A stretch of DNA of 64,000 bases from Salvator merianae (taxonomy: Eukaryota > Chordata > Lepidosauria > Squamata > Teiidae): positions 11,884,321 through 11,948,320 of the forward strand of contig QVOM02000034.1 in NCBI GenBank assembly GCA_003586115.2, in the 5' to 3' direction. Positions within the stretch are counted from its first letter, which is position 1. Every line of letters begins with the position of its first letter. The notes beneath the pieces are model-generated. The model ran no database searches. It was not told the DNA's origin and worked only from the letters and a program-made list of their open reading frames with translations. A program made the position numbers and the translations under genes. This document shows, piece after piece, positions 22,250-32,957 of the stretch.

Positions 22250-22590
22250 GGCTGCATTCACATGCAGGAAAAAAAAATTAAAAGACGTAGCAACAGGTAG
22301 CACTCATCCCAGTCTGATTCTCATCCCATCTCCAATTCACCCCTAATGCCTGTTGAAGTGCTTTTTTGGCCTTTAATGTTCATTTGAGGTGTAATGGGCA
22401 TCCTGGGCACCCTGACACGTGGCTGTCCCACTTCTGAACCACCTCTGAGCTGCCTTTAAAATGCTTTCTCCTTCTCTTCCTCCTCTTCCTCCTCCTCCTC
22501 TTCTTCCTCTTCCTCCTTCTCCTCCTCCTCTTCCTCCTTCTCCCTCTCCTCCTTCCCCTTCTCCTTCTGCATCTGCATGTGAACACAGCC
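22250..22590. mobile_element. MITE of the GGCTGCATTCACAT group, with a CT-rich array inside
   Basis: The terminal 14-mers are GGCTGCATTCACAT and, reverse complemented, GGCTGTGTTCACAT, both followed by 'gcag'. The right half is occupied by a (CTT/CCT)n tract at about 22464-22569. The tract explains an Arg/Lys-rich minus-strand frame. No clear target duplication (TCT against TTA). Confidence 0.65.
22464..22569. repeat. Irregular (CTT/CCT)n polypyrimidine tract
   Basis: Almost pure pyrimidine over about 105 bp. It lies within the MITE at 22250-22590. Confidence 0.95.
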
Positions 22591-23185
22591 TTAGACAATG
22601 GTAGCTGATAGCCTTGTTGCCTTGGTGCTACCTGGTCCATGCATCCCTCTTGGTCACCAGACTGATGGCCCATCTAGTTCAGCCTCCCATTCTCTCAGTG
22701 CTTAGCCACATGCAAACAGGACAGGATAACAGTACCACTGCTATTTGTGTTCCCACCAACTGGCCTTTAGAGGTGCATCATGATAAATTCTTTGATACAT
22801 CCGTCACTTGCTATTTAACAGTTTAATTTATGAGTTAAAACAACCGAGAGAGGCAGTCCTTCGTCCCAGCAGGAATAAAGGTTAATGCTTGCCAGTTTTC
22901 CATCCCAGAGAAGCTTTTTATGGTTTAGCACCAAATCCTGCAGCTGACACACAGTCAGTGGATTAACATCTAATAACTGTGTCGGTCTCAGTGTTTTACC
23001 TTCTGACTGCTAAGCTGTTATAGTTCATATCAGCAGGTTTATGGGGTTTGGCAAGCCAGAAGCAGCAGCTGTGCAAAAAGCCCCCTCCCATCTTTTTTAA
23101 TTCCTCATAACTGAAGCATATGAGAGGCATTCTTCACCATGGTGACCCTGACAAAACAGTGGTGATTCATGCCTCCCCAGAATAA
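22591..23185. other. Unique sequence with a small CR1-like scrap
   Basis: 'gatggcccatctagttcagc' at about 22663 is a CR1/SINE 3'-type phrase. The part 22860-23060 is repeat-free and includes 'gtcagtggattaacatctaa'. No gene is supported. Confidence 0.3.
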
Positions 23186-23262
23186 TGATAAGAACAAAAG
23201 AAATACCCTGCTGGGTCAGACTAGTGGCCTGTATAATCCAGCAGCCTGTTCTCACAGGGAAC
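23186..23262 (-). mobile_element. CR1 LINE 3'-end fragment
   Basis: 'gataagaacaaaagaaatac', 'cctgctgggtcagactagtg' and 'cagcagcctgttctcacagg' are in CR1 minus-strand order. Only the terminal portion remains. Confidence 0.7.
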
Positions 23263-23955
23263 TTCCACATCACAGACTACAGAATGTGATGCAGAGATTG
23301 CCTCTGGCCAAGAAAGGGTAACTCAGGCCAGGAACGGAGCAAGGTAAGACAGAGTGGGCCAGTGGCAATTCTGCATCACAGCAACCCCGTCCCAGCCTAC
23401 CTTCAAAGGAGAGAAATGAAAGTTCCCCTGCTTCAAAATGGCAGGCCAGGGAAAGTTCTGTGGTGCACCCAGAAACAGCCCTGGAAATGGGTCATTTCTG
23501 GAGTCCAGGAAAAAGGTGCTGGGCTCTTCAGCACCATGTGGCCTGCTCCAGCCACTACAGCCTGTGTGCATGGTGGCTGGAATGGAATCCTGACTGGGAA
23601 TGCTTAGTAGGGCACTCTAGGCATGGTTTTCACATCCAAGAGAGGTCCAGGTGAGATGCCCATGTAGCCAGTGTGTTTTCCAGGAGACTGCACCTCCCAG
23701 GGAACATGCTGTGTGGGGAATCTAAAATTCTGGGAGCACATCTGGCATGGTTTGAATGGAAGATGTAGATGTTGCCATAGTGACCAACCAGTTGCACATA
23801 GAAGCCAACAAGCAGTATAAGTACCTGCCTGCCCTGCTCACAAGTCTCTCAGCAGCTGAATTTCAGAGGCAAACTGCCAAATCTGCCAGAAGGAATCAGA
23901 CAATCATCGTGTCTTCTAGCCACTGACAACTCTGATGGTCATGAAATGATGCAAA
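23263..23955. other. MITE-like remnants, ends unresolved
   Basis: Phrases such as 'gtggtgcacccagaaacagc' and 'aaatgggtcatttctggagt' recall interiors of the TGCAC-type elements. The short frames on either strand are not convincing genes. Confidence 0.3.
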
Positions 23956-24157
23956 AGGTGTATCTGCACTGGCTGGTATACTGGCCTAGTAAATGTACTA
24001 GGAGGAGCCTTCCTTCCACATGTTGGTGCAGTCCAAGGGAGTTTCTGCCCCCTTAGAGCCCAGCCCTTACACCATCCCCTGGGGGCGTGGGGCCTCACCA
24101 GCATTTGGAAGGGAGGCTCCTATTACACCTGCTACTCTGGTATACCAGCAAGTATGG
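23956..24157. mobile_element. Short MITE with GGTATAC-containing terminal repeats
   Basis: The left end GGTGTATCTGCACTGGC continues 'tggtatactgg'. The right end, reverse complemented, GGTTCCATACTTGC, continues 'tggtatacc'. The two ends align over roughly 25 bp. No matching flank was found. Related left ends occur near 13459 and 16862. Confidence 0.55.
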
Positions 24158-24221
24158 AACCGCTCAAATTCTTTTTAAAGCCTTCCAGGCTGGCAGCCAA
24201 TGCTACTTTAGAATTTAAAGT

Positions 24222-24765
24222 TTAAAGACACATCCGTTGAAAGAAAGATCCTTTTGTCTGTCCTGAGCATCCCAATGATCTATTTATTATTTATTTGTTT
24301 ATACTGCACCCTATTGCGTACACAACCAAACACAGACAATAAAATCTAATATACAAAAACAATAAAAACCTACTTAAAAACACACATAAAAACAAAATGA
24401 AAAATGAAATAGAACAGTTCCAGTGTTCCACTTAATAAATAAAAGAGGAAAAGGCAGGAAAAGCCCTTCTGTTTCATTCTAGTCCTCATATTTTAGAAAA
24501 GAGAAAAAAGCTGCTCTTTATCAATTCTGACCACACTGTAAATAATTTCATACACCTCTATCATGTTCCTTTTTCCTCCCTTTCTTTGTAAAGGTCTCAA
24601 AGCCCCAATTGTTTCAACCTTTCCTAGCAGGGGAGTCCCTTCAGCCCCTTTATCATTACGGTGGGCTCTTTTAAATCTTTTCCAATTCTACTTATTCTTT
24701 TTGGAGATATGGCAGCCAGAACTCGACACAGTATTCCAAGCGCAGTCAATGTACATCACACATAG
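24222..24765 (-). mobile_element. CR1 LINE 3' UTR, with a LINE-tail insertion
   Basis: 'ccttttgtctgtcctgagca', 'cacctctatcatgttccttt', 'tagcaggggagtcccttcag' and 'cgacacagtattccaagcgc' follow the order of the reptile CR1 3' UTR on the minus strand. At about 24276-24420 it is interrupted by 'tatttattatttatttgttt' and AAAACAATAAAA-rich sequence resembling an L2-type tail. Confidence 0.6.
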
Positions 24766-26057
24766 TTGTCCAAATGGATGATTTTTTTTCAGAAATTAGA
24801 TTCGACCATTCCAAGGTGGAAAGTGCGAAAGTGTCCATGGTCTTTTCAATTTCCATCATTTTTACACTTCTGTTATTGTGTTTAAAGCATTCCAGATGAC
24901 ACATTTTCTGCCATAGTCTGCACTAGCATGTGGATAGCAGGTCCCTATTCTGCAATATGATCCAAAACAATGCCCAGTGCAAAAAGAGCCAGAGTGTATG
25001 ACAAAGTAGGTGAAGGTTGCCCCAGATACATGTAACACGACAGTGGTGCCATAATGGCACCATATTCCCCCCCATGTGGACAGGGGCAATGTCATATTTT
25101 ACTGGTTATGCTAAAGCAACACTGCTATACAAAACCAGAGACACATGTATTTTATTATACATTTGTGACCTACATACATTGTTGTTGTGTAACTGTTCAT
25201 GATCTACTGACGTATAATTATTTTACTCGTATAATGAGTTCTTTAGCTGAATTTTATGTTAAAATATAGTTCCCCCTCCCCCACGGTCTCATGCTCCTTT
25301 TAGAGTCGTCACATGCACACGCCTAGGGGAGAGGGGAGCATTCCAGTTTGTGAATCAGTGGACCAGAATAAAATTTGTAAATGTCAGTCGCGTGGAACTC
25401 TTCAAGATATTCAAAATTCCTCAGCGCTTGGCACCAAAATGTTAGGTCCACAGGATTGTTCCAGCTCTGTTTATAATAATAAATAACTCTCAGTGTTTCC
25501 CTCCTTAGCAGTAATTAACAAATCAAAGTTCTTCCTTCAGCAAGAACATACCCTTGGCACCAACAGGGCTTTATGATTAATGCATGCAATAGAGATATTT
25601 AACAGGGCTCAAGGTTAAATACAGAGATGGGTGAAGTTACTATGTCAGAAATAATAATTAGCTTCTTAGGTTACCTATCCAATGTTACCAGATCAGATGA
25701 AAGCTCCCCATTATTCTGAAGTTTTGAAGTATATTCAAATGTTTACAGATGCTATTAAGGTTCAGCTTGGGCATAAGTCTTGTGTAATATGGTGTTTCCT
25801 TGGAAATCCTTGTGCCACATTTTCATACACTGTAATACATCCTTCCCTGCCTGGATGCGTTTGTACAATTTGATTTATCCTAGTTGAGAGAGAAGCAAAG
25901 GAAGGAGCAACATACATCATTCCTGTTCCTAACAATATGACACATGTGTTATTCACCAGGCCTTTTGTTGCCAAAGAGAGGGAGAAAAAAAGAGTCAAAT
26001 CATTTTGTATCCATGTGCACTGCATATGTGAATTTTAGAAAGTGAAGAACTACAGTC
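24766..26057. other. Mostly unique, with two DNA-element scraps
   Basis: At 24800-24835, 'ccattccaaggtggaaag' with 'tgcgaaagtgtcc' matches the terminus type of the element ending at 55306. At about 25015-25070 there is a degraded version of the palindromic core at 9084. No gene is seen. Confidence 0.35.
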
Positions 26058-26060
26058 ACT

Positions 26061-26844
26061 GGCTGTATCCAGACAGGGTGTAAAACCCAGGATTATCCAG
26101 GCATCACATTGAGATTGCCACGCTTATCTGTGGCAATCCCGACATAGTCCTAGGATAAAGAAGTGAAATGCAGGGTATTGCTATTGTGGGAAAAAGAACA
26201 TCAAAGCCTGGTTTATTTATTTATTATTTGCATTTTTAACCCACCCTATACCCAAAGGTCTCAGGGCGGGTTACAACATTAAAAACCAATATAAAATGAA
26301 CATACTAAAACAATAATAGTGTCTGAAAATGGGAAGGAAAAGCTGTTTCCTTATTTAGCCAAAGTCCAGGGCAAAGAGGTATGTCTTCACTGCTTTCGTA
26401 AACATATAAAGTGAAGGTGCATGACACACTTTAAGGGAGGAGATTATTCTACAGTCTGGGAGCCATCACTGAGAAGGCCCTATCCCAGGTGCCCACCCCT
26501 TTTGCTACTGAGGGTGATGGTACAACCAGAAGGGCGTCCCCTACAGATCTTAAGGCACAGGCAGGTCGATATGGAAGAAGGTGTTCCTTTAGTGATATTA
26601 CTTATCTTGTCCCAGAATTCTTTCTGTTGAAAATGTCCACTATGCAAGCGTGGGGGGTGGAACAGATGAAATTACCCACTGCCCAATGCAGGGGCAGGTG
26701 CTTGCCCAGTTCCAGGTATTTTCATCATCGGATGCATCGCGGGAGCAAGCACCATAAATGTAAGGGCCCATCATCGGACAGCAAAAGTCATTTGCAGGTT
26801 CTAAACAGGATCCCACATTCTCCGCTCACTGTCTGGAGGCAGCT
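26061..26844. mobile_element. MITE of the GGCTGCATCCAGAC family, interrupted by L2
   Basis: The left end is GGCTGTATCCAGACAGG; the right, reverse complemented, is AGCTGCCTCCAGAC. ACT flanks both sides (26058-26060 and 26845-26847). The palindromic core ('attgccac...gtggcaat') is at about 26110. A reversed L2 fragment breaks the element at 26206-26588; afterwards it resumes with 'gatattacttatcttg', as in the uninterrupted copy at 42455-42869. Confidence 0.8.
26206..26588 (-). mobile_element. L2-type LINE 3' fragment nested in the MITE
   Basis: Minus-strand landmarks include 'gggcgggttacaacattaaa', 'gtgatggtacaaccagaagg' and 'ccctacagatcttaaggcac'. They match the 3' part of the L2 at 59295-60905 in reverse. 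The ORF2 end and tail are present without upstream sequence, so it is 5' truncated. Confidence 0.75.
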
Positions 26845-26884
26845 ACTGCCGCGGAGAGAGTCTTTATGCTTCCATAGTGCTGAA

Positions 26885-27062
26885 TTTGTGTAATCCAGGA
26901 TGGCATAAAGAGATTGTTACCACTGAGGCAAGTCCAGCTCCTTGAGACACATGGATTCATCCTTGAATTCTCTTGGCATGTACAGAAGTGTTTTGTCATT
27001 GCCTTCTTCCAGGGAGGTGCTAGGCTGTAAAACTGCAACCCTCTGCTTTCTGCTCTACCATA
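26885..27062 (-). mobile_element. tRNA-derived SINE (Sauria-like), reversed
   Basis: On the minus strand this reads 'tggtagagcagaaagcagag', 'ggttgcagttttacagcc', 'aaggcaatgacaaaacactt', in the same order as the copy at 10568-10765. It is decayed, with no usable Pol III boxes. Confidence 0.6.
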
Positions 27063-27064
27063 CT

Positions 27065-27724
27065 CCTTGATAAATACCATTTCTGATACATTTCCAACAT
27101 CCCCGCCCAACTGAAGAGCAACCTTATTGAGAATAGGATTGAGTGACACAAAAGAAAAATAAAACAGAGGGAAAGGCTAAGAAAACTAATACAACAAAAC
27201 TTTAAAAGAGCTAACTAGTCTGTTGTTTGCATAAATTTGCAACTGCTTGAGGGAGGAACTAATAGCACCTGTAGGCGGTTGAAGAACCTATCTGAGAAGG
27301 GACTGCTCTGAAATGGGAATATAGAGTTTTACTAACCCCAATCCTGCTTTAACATCCATAACAAATGGGTGCTCCTAGACAGCTTCTTGGGTCTCGAAGT
27401 CAAACACCTCCACTCCTATTGGGCCTATAGCCCCCCCCTCCAAATGCAAAGTCTGTCCTCAAAGGAGCCCCACATGTTACTGCCATGTAACTGCAATTTA
27501 CTGGTAGTGATTTCTACCCAGTACAGTTACCCTTCAGACCAAACCTGGACAACTCCTGGGGAACATTTCCAGGCTGGTGGATAATCAACACACTCAGGAA
27601 TTTCACAGCTATGGAACTTCTATTCCTCTGCTTCAAAGCTTCAGAGACCAGGATACACCAGTCATATAAACAGTCTCTCATCCATGTGGCAAATCCCTGG
27701 ATACAGCCTAAATCTGCCTTAGGA
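27065..27724. other. Unique sequence, no gene seen
   Basis: I see no repeat signature or exon. Frames on both strands are short. Confidence 0.3.
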
Positions 27725-27725
27725 T

Positions 27726-27895
27726 GGGTCCAGCTACACCTAAGTTTTAGTCCACCTTCTATCAACCTTCAGATTCAGAGAATACATCAGGAAAGTAACA
27801 AGCTGTTTCCTTCTGCCCTGTCTAACCCAAAGATGGATTTTCTGGGTTAGATAATGTAGAAGGAAAATGGCTCATTGCTTTGCTGATGAGTTTTC
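27726..27895. mobile_element. Degraded copy of the palindromic MITE at 11075
   Basis: The left arm GGGTCCAGCTACACCTAAG with 'ttttagtcc' and the central hairpin ('gtctaaccc...gggttaga') match the 11075-11294 element. The right arm can be followed to about 27895. There a different small palindrome ('ttttctcatcaaa...tttgatgagaaaa') takes over, so the terminal part is lost or replaced. Confidence 0.7.
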
Positions 27896-29510
27896 TCATC
27901 AAATATTGGAAATATATGTTTTCCAGTTTTGATGAGAAAAGCTCAAGTTGAAAACAAGCATTTTGTGTGGGAAAGTAAACATTTACAACTAGAAGATTCA
28001 GATAGTCAATCATCCTGGTAAGATAATCACAGTTTGTTCATTGGTAATTATCAATATGGTGGCAGAACTAGTACTGGTAAGGGAGGGTGGGATGGGTGCA
28101 AGGACCCTCAAAGTCAGCCAAATGTGTCTTTTGTCCAGACCTGGCACCCCTACTGAACGAAAAATCCTTGCACATTTGGCTCCAGATATTATCTATCTTG
28201 AATGCTTTGCTAGATCAGCTGTGTACTCTAACCTACTGTGAGTTCAACAATGAAGTGCCAATAGTTCCAAATGGAAAAAATATAATCCAGGTTCTTCCTT
28301 TTAGTAGATCATTGCCCCTTCAAATGCAACTTCCTGAAATCTCCGAAGGACCACATCCACAGAGAGTGTCTAAGGAGTGAACCAACACCTGCCTTGACAA
28401 ATATCATGGCTCCAGGTCATTGTGTATTAGATTCCCCAAGGGCATTACCAATCAAAAACAGTAAAATGCTTTTTAAGAAACAAGCCACAGATGGCTGTTT
28501 CTTAATCAACTAATGCCACTTATGATGCATTAGACAGGGCTTACCTAGCTAGGGAGGAAACCTTTATCAGCATGCTGTAGCCGCATAGTAAGGACAGAGT
28601 ATGGTGTTGAATTTGCTTCTCTCAGGGCCTGGTCATACCACAACATGATAGTCTATTTTAGGAAGGACTGGGAACTAAAACTGTTTTTGGCCTGTTCACA
28701 CCTACCTGAGGTGACTCTCATGGTCGGCAGTGGGTGAGTGAGGATACGTCGGGCAGGTCAGCTTGAGTTGCCTCCTATGCTCTCGGCCACAGAGCCTGAA
28801 TGCAATAGGACACCCTTCCCGAGGCAAGGCGAGGCAGCTCCGTGGGTGACGCAACCAGAAGATGGCCAGCAGTGGCCAGCTTGGGTCACTCCTCTGGCTC
28901 TGGCACCAGAGCCAGCAGGCTGCCCTCCACACTGTGCTTGAGCAGGCCAGAGACCAGCAGTTCTTTGGCTGGCTTCATACCCACTTGTACCTTGGAGATT
29001 GACTGGCAACCCCTTGTTCTTTTCTTGCCTTCTGTCAGCTGAAACAGACCCAGTGCTGGAATAATCCAAATACAGGATTAGTCCCAGTCAGGGGAGGGGG
29101 AGGGGAGGAAATAGTCCCAGAGAAGAAACAGAAATGTATTTTGGCATGTGATCCCTGAGAACAGAGAACACATAATCATGGCCACATTTCCAAGTCCTTA
29201 TAACCAGGGCTGCCTGTAGGTGTTCACGTGCCCTGAGCCAATTTATTTTTTGGCGACTTATTTAGTGGCCCCTGTGTAAACATATATGAGTATATGTATG
29301 CGACACAATGAGTTCTCTGCTGTAGCTTCACCTTCACTCCTCATATTCTTCTTTTCGTCACTCTGCCCACTATCGCCTGATGCCAGTTTTTCCCTTTCCT
29401 GGGACAGTTTTGGTGCCCTTGAACTTTGCTGCCCATAGCCAAAGGTCCTATTGACATGCTCGTAGTCCTAGTTATGCTTGGAAGGACTCCTTCCAAGAGA
29501 GGCTATGCAT
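27896..29510. other. Mostly unique; GC-rich MITE-like block at 28690-29000
   Basis: 28690-29000 begins near 'ggcctgttcacacctacc', similar to other MITE ends, and includes hairpins such as 'ctctggctctggcaccagag'. No right end is defined. The remainder shows no gene or known repeat. Confidence 0.3.
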
Positions 29511-29515
29511 TCTAA

Positions 29516-29890
29516 GGGCCTTTTCACACTTTCCATCTTGGAATGTTTGAAACTGAACATTCCAAGGTGGAACCGTCCCCACAGTGTGGCAGCCATCTGC
29601 ACAGGGCGGGCTGGAACAGCCCTGAAACTGTCTTTCAGCATTTGCAGTGTGAATGCCTGGCTGCCCGCCATGAGAGCAGCCATGGAAATGTCTGGCCACT
29701 GTTATGGTAACCAGGGACACAGCATGTGACTGTGCAGCTGCATCTGCAGTCATGCCATGCCACAATATGCTGTGACCTGCAGTGTTTGTACCAGGAAGTA
29801 GGTGTGAATGCTGTGGCCTGGAGCAGTCTAGTGAGCTCACTAGCAACCAAGTGCAAATGGGTCCTGAATCTTGCTCAGAATCAAAGCCAG
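29516..29890. mobile_element. MITE remnant with GGGCCTTTTCACAC left end
   Basis: The left end is GGGCCTTTTCACACTTTCC, followed by a small hairpin 'ttggaatgtt...aacattccaa'. The interior around 29590-29760 is the reverse complement of sequence at about 45530-45640 ('gcagctgcacagtygca', 'agtggccgaatgtttc'-type phrases), so the two belong to one family in opposite orientation. The right end is not found. The 311-codon minus-strand frame across it has no protein motif. Confidence 0.55.
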
Positions 29891-30162
29891 ACACAACTAA
29901 CAGAGGTAGCATTACAGCACTGGAAAGGCAAAGAAGAGGCTGAGGGACCACTGCCGCTACTACCACTACAAGATGCAAACAGCCCTGCAACCTCTGTCTG
30001 GAGACTATTTCCAGCCAACGTTGCAGAAGTTTCTTCAGACCTCTGTAGCAATAGGAGCAGTGGCACCCTCGTCGCTTAGCTCTGTACATTCTTTCAGCCC
30101 AGCAAATCCCAGCAGTTACAAACTCAGCCACCACAGATAAAGGTCCTGCTACTACCACACTG

Positions 30163-30552
30163 GGGATGCCTCCAGATCTAAAGAAGATCTCAAGATTGCC
30201 TCTCACCACCCCTACCAGATGCAAGAGGCAATCATGGGCTCTTACCTTCATCTGCAGGTTCCTTTCATGACTGTTCCTCTTACAAATACCCAGAAACCAG
30301 CCAAGCACCCGACTACTTCCCTTTGTTTCTTTTTCACAAGCTGGTTTCTGGCTATTCGCAAGAGTAACAATCAGAAAAGGAGGCAACAGACAGAGGTAAG
30401 TGATCACTGTTACAGGAACCCTGGTACCGTTATTGGATTTCCTGTGATAGCAATATGATGAGATATCGCTTCCATATCCTGGAACTCTATTGGGAATGCC
30501 ACAATATAATCACAGGAGAATCACAGGTTTTAACCCACATCTGTAGGCACCC
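30163..30552. mobile_element. MITE of the GGATGCCTCCAGAT group
   Basis: The left end is GGATGCCTCCAGAT; the right, reverse complemented, is GGGTGCCTACAGAT. The interior shares 'cagaaaccagccaagcaccc' and 'gaatcacaggttttaaccca'-type phrases with 8406-8810. Target duplication is not clear. Confidence 0.65.
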
Positions 30553-32090
30553 TGGGAGCAAGAACCACCACTGTCTGTGAAGAGAAGAACCAGAATATCA
30601 TTGGCAAACATCATTTATAGGCATAATCCAAGGAAAAGCAGGAGTTATTAACTTCACAGAAAGTCTGGGAAATATCCAATTTAATGGTTTAATTGTACTT
30701 CCTAGAGATCACCAACATGGCACAGGAAAACTACATTTATAAAAAAGCATTTCACGTTCTAGCCCTTTGGCTATTATGCATATTTCTCCATGTTCTTTAC
30801 ATGTGAATATAGCTGCAGGTCCATTTCGTTTCCACTTTGTAGCAAGGAAGTGTTCTTTGCAGCAGTGCTCAGAGATGCCCCATTCAGAGCAGCAAAATCA
30901 TGCCCTCCAAAAATGGTACCTTGGATGGGGATCACACTCACTAATGGGGCACTGCAATTCCCACAAGGTGCTTTCTCTTGCCACAGGTGGAAGCATGGTG
31001 ACAGAAAAAATCTTTACTCGGCACCTAGCCTGGTAAGTGCAGACATGGTCCCTATATGTGAGTGCATGTGTGTACAGGCAGTAGGATCTGGTTTGGGTGA
31101 TCACAGGCATGCCACTTTGGAGGATGTGGTTGATCCCAATGGTCAAGTTAAAGGAAGATTTCCCAGCATCCCGTAGGCTTCAAATGAACCCCTGAACCAG
31201 CAAGCAGCAGGGAGAGGGACTTGAACACAAATTTTGCACTTTCTACTCATTTATTTTTGGCTGCTTTGGTGATCTCAGGAGGGCAGGGCCCTTTTTTGGG
31301 TCTCCTATATTTTTTATAGTCTGCCTATCTAAGCCACTTCTCTCTGCCAGCACATCTGCCAGGTTTTATCAGTTGTGTTCTGTTTTCTGTTTAAAATAAG
31401 TTTGAAAGAGCAAGCAATGAAGGGCAAAAAGTGGGCCATTTCAGATAGAGGAAAGTCATGAGTTTTTATAAATAGAATAGCTATAGTGGTTGGAGGTGTT
31501 GAGTGAATAGTTGATCAGTACCATGAGCAGGGTGGTTCTAAAAGCATCGCTTATAATGCTGCACTGTTTTTGCTGTGGGAACTTCAGAAGGGGGAGAAAG
31601 ACAAGAGAAGGAATTCCATCCCTCTCTTTTCCTTTCTCCTTCCCCTCACTCTTTCAGCAATCTTGTCCCCCCTACAAAGCAAGTTGTTGAAGAACACACA
31701 CCTTCCCAGAACCTAAGAATGCCACACAAATCACATAATGCAGCCCTGATCTGACCCATCCCCGGGTTTGGGACTTGTTAGACAGAGATTTTAATATGTC
31801 TCCTCATGAGGAGACAACTGAGAACACCTTGTTCTGTTCCCCTACTAAGACAACCAATGCCTCTGAAGGAGTGGTTGGTTTCGGGACAGTTTTGGGAGAT
31901 GGGTATGGGGGAGCCCCTTCTCAAAGGGCCTTGAGGGTACCAACATCTAGCGTGCTTGCTATCCAAGTGCATCCACACCACAAGTCAGCCAAAGTGACAG
32001 GAGCAGACTTCATTCATTCCTGATCACTACTACCACTGGTGTACTAAATTGTCATCTGGAACCTTACCTAGAGCTCATACTGAGCTTCGG
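30553..32090. other. Unique sequence, no gene seen
   Basis: A 128-codon plus-strand frame at 30790-31176 has no recognisable domain. No repeat family is identified. Confidence 0.3.
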
Positions 32091-32094
32091 CTAA

Positions 32095-32527
32095 GGTTCC
32101 ATTTGCACTTACCTGCACTGCGGCAGCCATCTTGGGTGTGATCTGCCCATCAGGGCACAATTGGGCCCATGCAATGCCTTGATCAGGCCTGCGATGCCCT
32201 GATCAGACCTGCAATGCCCCAGTTAGGCCTGTGATGCTGGATCGGGCTGCATGATGCCCAATCTAGCCGTGCAACTGGCAAGGTCTGAGCTGTGCACAGT
32301 CATCATGGGCTGATTGCGCCAGCACCATAACGCCTACTCGACTGGGCCATGCTATACCCCAATCAGGCCAACTAGGCATGGATTGGGCACACACTGTGAA
32401 TGCTGGTAGCTGGCTTCAGGACCCATTTTCGGCTGCACAGTGTGGACAGTGTCCGCGCTGCGTGGTTAAGTACTACACTAGTGCGGACTAATTAGTCTGT
32501 GCTCGCGTAATAAGTGCAAAAACAGAG
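32095..32527. mobile_element. MITE, 'TGCACTTA' type, with a 20-bp tandem array
   Basis: The left end is GGTTCCATTTGCACTTAC; the right, reverse complemented, is CTCTGTTTTTGCACTTA. Flanks TAA and TCA match at two of three bases. The interior has a 20-bp tandem repeat and a GC-rich right half. No coding sequence. Confidence 0.65.
32174..32255. repeat. 20-bp tandem repeat, four units
   Basis: Units start at 32174, 32194, 32214 and 32234. Each begins 'atgc', with 'gatcaggcctgcg' or a variant. Later units are more diverged. It lies wholly inside the MITE. Confidence 0.85.
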
Positions 32528-32567
32528 TCATCTCTAAGCCGATCCCAATGGTTCTCTTCTCTCTATG

Positions 32568-32957
32568 AGCTGTCTCCAGGCAGCAAGAGGCAGGCAAGAT
32601 ATAAAAAAGATACTGCAATTGCCTCTTGCCATGACTAGCCAGAGATGGGTAGCAAACCCCAGCATAGATTTGCTTACCTGCCTGTCTGGCAAGCTGCCCG
32701 CCCCCTTTCTTTTGTTGTTTTTCATGCACCTGGCTGGCTCCCAGAAGTTCCCCGCAAGACAACTTCACCCGTCATGCAGGTAAGTGAGGTCATCATGGGA
32801 ATCCTGCTGTTGCTGCTAGATTTCCTGTGATAGCTTTCATAGCACTTATTTTTGCTTGCTGTAAATGGCATTGCACTGAAAATGCCACGAGTATGATTGA
32901 CAATCCCAGTGCAGTACTGAAAGGTTTGCAGGGTTTGCCTCAAGTCTGAAGGCAGCC
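32568..32957. mobile_element. MITE related to the GGATGCCTCCAGAT group
   Basis: The left end is AGCTGTCTCCAGGC; the right, reverse complemented, is GGCTGCCTTCAGAC. 'caagaggc' follows the left end, as in 8406-8810. 'atttcctgtgatag' and 'tgccacgagtatgatt' correspond to parts of 30163-30552. No exact target duplication. Confidence 0.55.

Noticed and set aside
29472..30407. 311-codon open reading frame on the minus strand, the longest in the window
   Set aside because: It crosses from a MITE remnant (29516-29890) into another MITE (30163-30552), has no domain or composition typical of a protein, and its parts recur as non-coding repeat sequence elsewhere.
32174..32255. Regular 20-bp repeats that might suggest a CRISPR array
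   Set aside because: Units are directly adjacent without spacers, they decay in sequence, and they lie inside a eukaryotic MITE.
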